Assembly: GCA_018400515.1 (NCBI GenBank)
Contig: JAGYMR010000079.1
Coordinates: 1 to 10,257 of the forward strand
Direction of reading: 5' to 3'
Source: Tangfeifania sp.
GTDB taxonomy: Bacteria > Bacteroidota > Bacteroidia > Bacteroidales > Prolixibacteraceae
Length of the DNA: 10,257 nucleotides
This document shows, piece by piece, positions 1 to 5,928 of this stretch (the stretch's first letter is position 1; each line of letters opens with the position of its first letter). The position numbers and the translations under genes were made by a program. The notes under the pieces are model-generated. The model worked only from the letters and a program-made list of their open reading frames with translations. It did no database searches and was not told where the DNA came from.

Positions 1-483
1 GCCACCCTTGTGATCATCAAAGATGATGCCCTCGGGAAAGTGGATCGACCCATTCCGACCATGCTGAACTACAAGACGCACATCGATAAAGGATCCATGT
101 TCAATACCCCCGCCACGCTTCCTGTTTTTTCCTGCCTGCAGACATTGATCTGGCTGAAGGAACAGGGGGGCGTTGAGGCTATGGAAAAAATAAACATGGA
201 AAAATCCGGCCTCTTGTATGAGGAGCTGGACAGGAATAAACTGTTTGTTCCAACCGTACCGAATCCTGAAGACCGTTCCCGGATGAATGTGACATTTGTG
301 ATGGCTCCGGAATATGCCGACCTTGAAAAAGAGTTTTTTGACTTTGCCAGCCAAAAGGGAATGGTTGGAATAAAAGGACACCGTTCTGTTGGTGGGTTCC
401 GGGCCTCCATCTACAATGCCATGCTGGTCGAAAGTGTGAAAGCACTTGTGGAGGTGATGCAGGATTTCGAAAAGAACAAATAA
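1..483 (+). CDS. serC: Phosphoserine aminotransferase, 3' part (5' end outside window)
   Basis: This is the C-terminal 160 codons of a PLP-dependent class V aminotransferase. It moves an amino group from glutamate to 3-phosphohydroxypyruvate, giving phosphoserine in serine synthesis; the same enzyme can act in pyridoxal phosphate synthesis. The reading frame is open from base 1, so the gene starts upstream. SerC proteins are usually about 360 residues, so roughly 200 residues are missing, including the PLP-binding lysine. Visible family motifs are MFNTPAT (bases 97-117), whose Asn-Thr pair contacts the PLP phosphate of the partner subunit, a DRSRMNV segment (bases 271-291), and [15 protein letters not shown] (from base 379). 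The His, Arg and later Arg of that last motif correspond to substrate phosphate/carboxylate contacts in E. coli SerC (from memory). The protein ends normally, with no frameshift. serA follows 44 bases downstream, behind a terminator. Confidence 0.95.
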   Translation, partial: ATLVIIKDDALGKVDRPIPTMLNYKTHIDKGSMFNTPATLPVFSCLQTLIWLKEQGGVEAMEKINMEKSGLLYEELDRNKLFVPTVPNPEDRSRMNVTFVMAPEYADLEKEFFDFASQKGMVGIKGHRSVGGFRASIYNAMLVESVKALVEVMQDFEKNK

Positions 484-499
484 AAAGATGCAGGATTTC
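456..499 (+). repeat. 13-base direct repeat at the serC 3' end
   Basis: GATGCAGGATTTC occurs at 456-468, inside the last serC codons, and again at 487-499, just after the stop codon. The second copy supplies the left arm of the terminator hairpin. The copies are identical over 13 bases and differ on both flanks. Confidence 0.75.
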
Positions 500-513
500 C
501 CTGCATTTTTTTT
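484..513 (+). terminator. Intrinsic terminator after serC
   Basis: ATGCAGG (488-494) pairs with CCTGCAT (500-506) around a 5-base loop. It is followed by a run of T (506-513) and preceded by a short A run (482-486) that can extend the stem through a G-U pair. This is a compact rho-independent terminator starting directly after the serC stop codon. It suggests serC transcripts at least partly end here, so downstream serA either depends on readthrough or has its own promoter, which I could not identify. The stem is only 7 bp, so termination may be incomplete. Confidence 0.75.
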
Positions 514-527
514 AGATTTATAGAGCG

Positions 528-1451
528 ATGAGGACCATAGTTGTTGCCACAGTGAAGCCATTTGCTCCTGCTGCTTTAAAGAAAATGAAGAAAATTTTTC
601 AGCGTGCAGGGGAGGGGTACCGTTTCGTACTGCTCGAAAAATACCAGGGCGAAGCGGCGTTGCTTCAGGCTGTTGCTGATGCTGATGCGCTCATTGTCAG
701 GAGTGATAAAGTGAATGACAAAGTCCTGAATGCAGCCAAGAAGCTGAAAATTGTGGTTCGTGCCGGGGCCGGTTATGATAACATCGATGTGGAAACCGCT
801 ACCCAAAACGGGGTGGTCGTCATGAATACCCCCGGCCAGAATTCAAATGCGGTTGCTGAACTAGCCGTCGGCCTGGCCATCTTCGGACTTCGGGAGAAGT
901 TTAGTGGCAAAGCCGGGGGAGAGTTGCGGGGCCGTACCCTCGGATTACATGGTTTTGGGTATGTCGCGCGGAATGTTTTCCGGATCGCCCGGGCCTTCGG
1001 CATGAAAGTCGTCGTCTATACCCGCTACAGCAAAGGAGCCGCTGCTGCCATCGGGCTTAAGGTAACAAAATCCCTGGAACAGCTTTATGCGAAAAGCGAT
1101 ATCGTTTCCGTCCATGTTCCTGCCCGCGGCGAGCACATTCAATCGGTCTGTTACGAGGTGCTGAAACACGTGAAGGATGGTGCCGTTGTGGTTAATACCT
1201 CGCGCAAAGAGGTGGTGAATGAGGCCGACCTTCTGCGCATTATGGAGGAAAAACCACAGCTGAAATACATGTCCGACATTCAACCGGATAAGGCAGCGGT
1301 CTTTATGGAAAAATTCAGTGACCGCTGTTTTTTTACATCTAAAAAAGCCGGGGCCCAGACCATTGAAGCAAATGTGAATACCGGCGGAGCAGCAATGGAA
1401 CAGGTGATCGCCTTTTTCGAGAAAGGGGATACTACTTACCAGGTAAATTAA
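528..1451 (+). CDS. serA: SerA-like D-3-phosphoglycerate dehydrogenase, short form
   Basis: This 307-residue D-isomer 2-hydroxyacid dehydrogenase probably oxidises 3-phosphoglycerate to 3-phosphohydroxypyruvate, the first step of serine synthesis. That fits its place next to serC. It has the split substrate domain (about 1-100 and 285-307) around a Rossmann domain (about 101-284), and no ACT or other regulatory domain, so serine feedback through ACT is not expected. Family motifs are VRAGAGYDNID (77-87), the NTPGQNSNAVAE segment (100-111) and the catalytic Arg226 in NTSRKEVVNE. Two things are odd. The usual catalytic Glu and His align with Lys255 and Lys272 (TSKKAGAQT instead of TPHIGGST). 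The dinucleotide loop is GFGYVA (142-147), with Thr165-Arg166 where NAD enzymes usually have Asp. From memory, Bacteroides SerA proteins share the KK-GAQT pattern, so this is a lineage variant rather than decay. The start ATG has no clear Shine-Dalgarno. Reaction assignment is by family and context. Confidence 0.88.
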   Translation: MRTIVVATVKPFAPAALKKMKKIFQRAGEGYRFVLLEKYQGEAALLQAVADADALIVRSDKVNDKVLNAAKKLKIVVRAGAGYDNIDVETATQNGVVVMNTPGQNSNAVAELAVGLAIFGLREKFSGKAGGELRGRTLGLHGFGYVARNVFRIARAFGMKVVVYTRYSKGAAAAIGLKVTKSLEQLYAKSDIVSVHVPARGEHIQSVCYEVLKHVKDGAVVVNTSRKEVVNEADLLRIMEEKPQLKYMSDIQPDKAAVFMEKFSDRCFFTSKKAGAQTIEANVNTGGAAMEQVIAFFEKGDTTYQVN

Positions 1452-1498
1452 CCGCAGTAAGAGGATTGATTTTCCTTTTTTGTTAACTTAACCAGTCT

Positions 1499-1514
1499 AT
1501 TAACCCGCGTTAAT
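1499..1514. repeat. Inverted repeat upstream of the DUF1015 gene
   Basis: ATTAAC (1499-1504), spacer CCGC, GTTAAT (1509-1514): a perfect 6-4-6 inverted repeat ending 9 bases before the DUF1015 start codon. The rest of the 72-base gap is AT-rich, and I see no convincing promoter or terminator in it. The core TAAC-N4-GTTA recurs before hppA. It could be an operator or a weak mRNA hairpin over the translation start; function unknown. Confidence 0.45.
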
Positions 1515-1523
1515 CTTTTATTA

Positions 1524-2774
1524 ATGGCAATAATAAAACCATTCCGGGGGTTGCGACCCCCGCAAAGCATTGTTGAAGAACTGGCCTGCCTTCCCTATGA
1601 TGTGATGAACGCTTCGGAAGCAGCCCGGATGGCAGCAGGAAAAGAGAAGTCCCTTCTCCGGATTACACGCGCCGAAATTGAGCTTCCGGAAGCAACCGAT
1701 GTTCATTCGGAGGCGATCTACCAGAAAGCACGGGAAAACTTTTTATTATTTCAGAAAAAAGGGTGGCTCCGGCAGGATCCGGAACCCCGGTTCTATATTT
1801 ATGCCCAGACCATGAATGGCCGTACACAGTATGGCATCGTCGGAGGGGCTGCCTGTTCCGATTACGAAACGGGGGTGATCAAAAAGCATGAGCTGACCCG
1901 TCCTGAAAAGGAGGAGGACCGGATGGTGCTCACAGAGGCGTTGGATGCCAATATCGAACCCGTTTTTTTTGCCTACAGGGCAGTGCCCGGAATCGATGAA
2001 ATTGTGAACCGGGTGGTCACCCAACAGCCTCCCGATTATGATTTTGTGGCTGATGACGGATTTGGACATCAATTCTGGGCCATTAACGATGCAGGAAAAA
2101 ACAGGGCCATTGAACAACTATTTGAATCACAGGTTCCCTGTACCTATGTGGCTGACGGGCATCACCGCACTGCCGCCGCCGCGCGGATCGGACTCGAAAG
2201 GAAGGCCCGGAATCCCAACCACCGGGGCGATGAAGCGTATAATTTCTTTATGGCTGTTCATTTTCCGGACAACCAGCTGGAAATTATGGATTACAACCGG
2301 GTGATAAAGGATTTGAACGGGTTTTCGGAAGATGCTTTTCTCACGGCGTTGGATAACTGTTTTGAGGTTGAAAAAATGGGTCAAAAAGCATATAAGCCCG
2401 TTCGCCTGCACGAATTCAGCCTCTACCTTGCTGGGAAGTGGTACCGGCTCACTGCCCGGGGGGGGACCTATGACAACGATGACCCCATTGGCGTTCTTGA
2501 TGTGACCATCTTATCCCGGCAGGTGCTCGAACCGCTGCTTAACATCAGGGATCTCCGCACCTCCAGGCGCATCGATTTTGTCGGGGGCATCCGGGGACTG
2601 GATGCATTGAAGAAGCGGGTGGATTCGGGTGAAATGAAAGCAGCTTTTGCCCTTTACCCGGTATCCATGGACCAACTCATTAACATTGCCGACAGCGGAA
2701 ACATCATGCCACCCAAAACCACCTGGTTTGAACCGAAGCTGCGCTCGGGCCTGGTGATCCGCAAGCTTTCCTGA
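1524..2774 (+). CDS. DUF1015 family protein, possibly linked to serine metabolism
   Basis: This 416-residue soluble protein matches the DUF1015 family along its length. Visible motifs are KPFRGLRP (5-12), PYDVMN (24-29), a KKHELTRPEKEEDR segment (120-133), ADGHHRTAAA (210-219) and a C-terminal WFEPK (401-405). There is no signal peptide or membrane helix. The DGHHR motif resembles the Gly-x-x-Arg nucleotide-binding motif of the ParB/sulfiredoxin fold, which also contains the archaeal ADP-dependent serine kinase SerK. That likeness is my reading, not a computed match. It follows serC and serA, as I recall for many Bacteroidota. No serB phosphatase is visible, so a phosphoserine-to-serine step, or serine kinase activity, is a reasonable guess. 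The gap to serA is 72 bases. The gene ends 24 bases before the next one, suggesting cotranscription. The family call is firm; the function is unproven. Confidence 0.88.
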   Translation: MAIIKPFRGLRPPQSIVEELACLPYDVMNASEAARMAAGKEKSLLRITRAEIELPEATDVHSEAIYQKARENFLLFQKKGWLRQDPEPRFYIYAQTMNGRTQYGIVGGAACSDYETGVIKKHELTRPEKEEDRMVLTEALDANIEPVFFAYRAVPGIDEIVNRVVTQQPPDYDFVADDGFGHQFWAINDAGKNRAIEQLFESQVPCTYVADGHHRTAAAARIGLERKARNPNHRGDEAYNFFMAVHFPDNQLEIMDYNRVIKDLNGFSEDAFLTALDNCFEVEKMGQKAYKPVRLHEFSLYLAGKWYRLTARGGTYDNDDPIGVLDVTILSRQVLEPLLNIRDLRTSRRIDFVGGIRGLDALKKRVDSGEMKAAFALYPVSMDQLINIADSGNIMPPKTTWFEPKLRSGLVIRKLS

Positions 2775-2798
2775 AAATATCCTAATACCCGGAAGGGA

Positions 2799-5774
2799 AT
2801 GGAATTAGAAAAAATAACACTGGCGAACACCTATAAGCGGAAGAAAACAGACCGCGATATTTTTCAGGAACTGATGCCTGTAAAAATTAAAGAGGTATTG
2901 CTTATTGCGACCCTTTACGATTCCTATTCCATTGTCCGTGAGGGGCAGTTCAGCGATAAAATTTTCGGCGAATATTTGCAGCTCAATCTTTATGCAGCAC
3001 CCCGCTTTACCAGTGTAAACACCCGCGAAGATGCGCTTTTGGCGCTTGAACACCGTGATTTTGACCTGATCATTGTGATGGCCGGACTGGATAAAGATAA
3101 AGCAGTGGAAACGGCCCGGGAATTAAGTGGCTTACGCCCACACGTTCCTCTTCTTTTGCTGGCCAACAACAATGCCGATTTGCGCTTTTTTCAGGCCGAA
3201 GGAAGAAAACTTGATTTTATTGACCGGATTTTTGTCTGGAACGGGGATTCCAACGTCTTCCTGGCCATGATCAAGTACATTGAGGACAAAAAAAACGTGG
3301 CACGGGATACCCAAAACGGAAATGTGCGGGTGATCCTGCTTGTAGAGAACAGCATTCAGTATTACTCCCGCTACCTTCCCATCCTCTATACCACCATCAT
3401 GACCCAAACCCAGATTTTGGTGCAGGAGGATGCCGAGGATGAACTGCATAAAATCCTGAAAATGCGGGCAAGACCAAAAGTAATTTTGGTTGATAACTAT
3501 GAGGAGGCGGTCGGGATCATTAACAGCTACCGCCACTACATGCTTTGTGTGGTATCGGATGTAAAATTTGAAAGGAACGGCGTGGAGGACGGAGATGCCG
3601 GTATTGACCTTTTAAAATATGCCAAGGAATCCCTGAAATACCCGATACCCGTTTTGCTTCAGTCGCAGGATATTGAAAATGCCGAACGGGCCAGATCCAT
3701 CCAGGCCGATTTTATCAACAAAAATTCGGAAAGCCTCTCCATGGATATCCTCCATTTTTTGTACCGGCGCCTGGGGTTTGGAAATTTTGTCTTTAAAGGA
3801 AAAGACGGTAAGCCAATTACCGAAGCCGAAAACCTGGTGGAGTTTCAGCAAAAATTTCGGGAAATCCCGGCCGAAGCATTGTTGTATCACGGAAAAAGAA
3901 ATTCCTTTTCGACCTGGCTGATGGCGCGCGGTGAAATAAATATGGCCGAACAATTGCGGCCGTATAAAACCGAAGATTTTAAATCGGCTGAAGCGATCCG
4001 GCAGTTTTGCCTGGATGTTTTTCAAAGGGTCCGGTTCGAGAAATTTAAAGGAACCATCGTTAATTTTGATGCGGAGCTGGCTACCTCCGACCGGCTCATT
4101 CTCCGGCTGGCTAAAGGATCCCTCGGGGGCAAGGGCCGCGGAATTGCCTTTATGTGCAATCTTGTTGAGAATATTGATTTTCATCAACTGATCCCGGATA
4201 TGAATATCCGGATTCCGGCAACGGCCGTGATCGGGGCGCTTGAATTCGATAAGTTCATAGAGATAAACAACCTGTACGACGATATTTACGCCCTGAACGA
4301 TTATGAATCCATCCGCCGGCATTTTATTGAATCGGAATTTGATGAAAAGCTCCGGAAGCGCCTGATGAGCTACCTCGGGAAAGTGAAAAAACCTTTGGCT
4401 GTGCGGTCTTCCGGTCTGTTTGAAGACTCTTTGCTTCAACCCTTTTCGGGGGTTTATTCCACCTTCCTCATTCCAAATAACCATCCCGACATTTCTGTTC
4501 GCTACAGCCAACTTGAAACGGCCGTAAAACTGGTTTATGCCAGTATTTTTACCGAAACGGCCCAGGCCTACTTCGATGCCATTCAATACAAAATAGAGGA
4601 GGAGAAAATGGCGGTGGTTATCCAGGAAGTGGTTGGACAGAAGTATAACAATAAATATTACCCGACGATTTCGGGGGTGGCTCAATCGTATAATTTTTAC
4701 CCCGTTTCATACATGCAGCCCGAAGACGGATTTTCAGTGGCTGCCGTCGGTCTGGGAATGTACGTGGCCGGGGGTGAAAACTCCTACCGTTTTTGCCCGA
4801 AATATCCTGCCATTAATCCATCGGCCGTTAGCGATCTCCTGCGGGATACCCAAAAAGATTTTTATGCCATCGACCTAACCCGGAGTGACTTTGATCTAAT
4901 TACCCAGGGCGAAAATGCCGCCATTCAAAAATTCAGGATCAAAGAGGGCGAAAAAGACGGAACCCTGCTGCAATCGGTCTCCACTTATTCACTGGAAAAT
5001 GATGTGCTGGTCCCGGGACTTCACGGCGATGGGCCCCGGGTCGTTGATTTTGCCAATATTTTGAAATACAATGCACTTCCACTGTCTGAAACCCTGCTCC
5101 TGCTGCTTAAGCTTTTCAGAGAGGCCATGGGGTCTCCGGTGGAGATTGAGTATGCCCTTGATCTCGATCCTTCCCGGAAAAGGGTGCCCACTTTTTATCT
5201 GCTCCAGATAAAACCGCTGATCCGTACCGAGGAGCAGGTGGACGTTGACCTGGAGGAACTTGACGAGCGCCGGGTCTTTATGTATACCGAAGGTGGAATG
5301 GGGAATGGAAAAATTGAAAATGTGACGGACGTTGTTTTTGTGGATCCTGAAAAATTTGATAAGACAAAAACCCAGCAAATGGCCCGGGAGATCAGTCAGA
5401 TAAACAGCGATATGGAGAAACAGAATAAAGCGTATATTTTAATCGGGCCCGGCCGGTGGGGATCCCGGGACCCCTATACCGGAATCCCGGTTTTCTGGGC
5501 AAACATCTCAAAAGCCCGTGTGATCGTGGAAATGGGGTTGCCCGATTACCCCCTCGATGCTTCTCTCGGCTCGCATTTTTTTCATAATGTGACATCCATG
5601 AATGTGGGATACTTTTCTGTCCCGCACCAATCCCAAAACTCCTTCTTGCATATGGAAATGTTAAAGGGGCGAAAGGTTGTAAATGAAAAGACTTATGTAA
5701 AACACATCCGGTTTGACTCCCCGCTTACCGTGCTGATGAACGGGAAAGAGCGTAAATCATTGATCCATTTTTGA
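2799..5774 (+). CDS. Receiver-domain protein with PEP synthase/PPDK-type ATP-grasp domain
   Basis: This 991-residue protein is probably annotated elsewhere as PEP synthase or PEP/pyruvate-binding protein. Residues about 30-165 look like a degenerate receiver domain with no phosphoacceptor Asp. Residues about 176-315 look like a better-preserved receiver, with Glu183, Asp254, Ser289 and Lys308 at the expected places. Residues about 415-810 form a PPDK N-terminal ATP-grasp domain: GGKGRG (443-448, Lys445), AVRSS (534-538, Arg536), GVYSTF (551-556), EIEYALD (782-788) and LLQIKPL (801-807), with Lys805 where PPDK has Arg. The phosphohistidine TCHAAI-type domain and the PEP-binding barrel of true PEP synthases are absent. 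The last 180 residues are unassigned and contain GPGRWGS (883-889). The protein may therefore phosphorylate something other than pyruvate, or be regulatory. No membrane segment is visible. GGAAGGGA lies immediately before the ATG, too close to be a normal Shine-Dalgarno. Substrate unknown. Confidence 0.82.
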   Translation: MELEKITLANTYKRKKTDRDIFQELMPVKIKEVLLIATLYDSYSIVREGQFSDKIFGEYLQLNLYAAPRFTSVNTREDALLALEHRDFDLIIVMAGLDKDKAVETARELSGLRPHVPLLLLANNNADLRFFQAEGRKLDFIDRIFVWNGDSNVFLAMIKYIEDKKNVARDTQNGNVRVILLVENSIQYYSRYLPILYTTIMTQTQILVQEDAEDELHKILKMRARPKVILVDNYEEAVGIINSYRHYMLCVVSDVKFERNGVEDGDAGIDLLKYAKESLKYPIPVLLQSQDIENAERARSIQADFINKNSESLSMDILHFLYRRLGFGNFVFKGKDGKPITEAENLVEFQQKFREIPAEALLYHGKRNSFSTWLMARGEINMAEQLRPYKTEDFKSAEAIRQFCLDVFQRVRFEKFKGTIVNFDAELATSDRLILRLAKGSLGGKGRGIAFMCNLVENIDFHQLIPDMNIRIPATAVIGALEFDKFIEINNLYDDIYALNDYESIRRHFIESEFDEKLRKRLMSYLGKVKKPLAVRSSGLFEDSLLQPFSGVYSTFLIPNNHPDISVRYSQLETAVKLVYASIFTETAQAYFDAIQYKIEEEKMAVVIQEVVGQKYNNKYYPTISGVAQSYNFYPVSYMQPEDGFSVAAVGLGMYVAGGENSYRFCPKYPAINPSAVSDLLRDTQKDFYAIDLTRSDFDLITQGENAAIQKFRIKEGEKDGTLLQSVSTYSLENDVLVPGLHGDGPRVVDFANILKYNALPLSETLLLLLKLFREAMGSPVEIEYALDLDPSRKRVPTFYLLQIKPLIRTEEQVDVDLEELDERRVFMYTEGGMGNGKIENVTDVVFVDPEKFDKTKTQQMAREISQINSDMEKQNKAYILIGPGRWGSRDPYTGIPVFWANISKARVIVEMGLPDYPLDASLGSHFFHNVTSMNVGYFSVPHQSQNSFLHMEMLKGRKVVNEKTYVKHIRFDSPLTVLMNGKERKSLIHF

Positions 5775-5785
5775 GGAATAGTTTC

Positions 5786-5811
5786 TTGTTTCATTTTAAA
5801 AATTATCTTTG
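5786..5811 (+). promoter_or_regulatory. Possible Bacteroidota promoter for hppA
   Basis: TATCTTTG (5804-5811) matches the Bacteroidota -7 consensus TAnnTTTG, with a TTG at 5786-5788 as a possible -33 element. The 15-base spacer is shorter than the usual 19 or so. Transcription from here would give a leader of about 110 bases, very AT-rich with long T and A runs. The rest of the 154-base gap holds no gene and no convincing terminator for the upstream gene. Confidence 0.4.
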
Positions 5812-5897
5812 TCAATTGGAAAGAATTTTTTCTTTTTTAAGGATCAAAAAATTTGCTTTTTTGGAATTTAATTTTTTTTATAAATAAAATCTAAACC

Positions 5898-5911
5898 GTA
5901 ACATTAGTTAC
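5898..5911. repeat. Inverted repeat upstream of hppA
   Basis: GTAAC (5898-5902), spacer ATTA, GTTAC (5907-5911): a 5-4-5 inverted repeat ending 17 bases before the hppA start codon. It shares the core TAAC-N4-GTTA with the repeat upstream of the DUF1015 gene. It would lie in the mRNA leader if the promoter at 5804-5811 is real. Function unknown. Confidence 0.4.
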
Positions 5912-5928
5912 ATAAAAATTATTATCTT

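Noticed and set aside
1461..1482. Possible terminator after serA (AGGA...TCCT followed by T run)
   Set aside because: The stem is only about 4 bp, too weak to call.
2791..2798. GGAAGGGA as Shine-Dalgarno for the ATP-grasp gene
   Set aside because: It directly abuts the ATG, leaving too little spacing for normal use.
3612..4685. Long open frame (357 codons) on the minus strand inside the ATP-grasp gene
   Set aside because: It lies wholly antisense to a well-supported gene with clear motifs. Its translation shows no recognisable domain, and long antisense frames are common opposite such coding sequence.
5845..5864. A-run/T-run hairpin (CAAAAAA...TTTTTTG) before hppA
   Set aside because: The stem is almost all A-T in a generally AT-rich leader; not convincing as a terminator or riboswitch.
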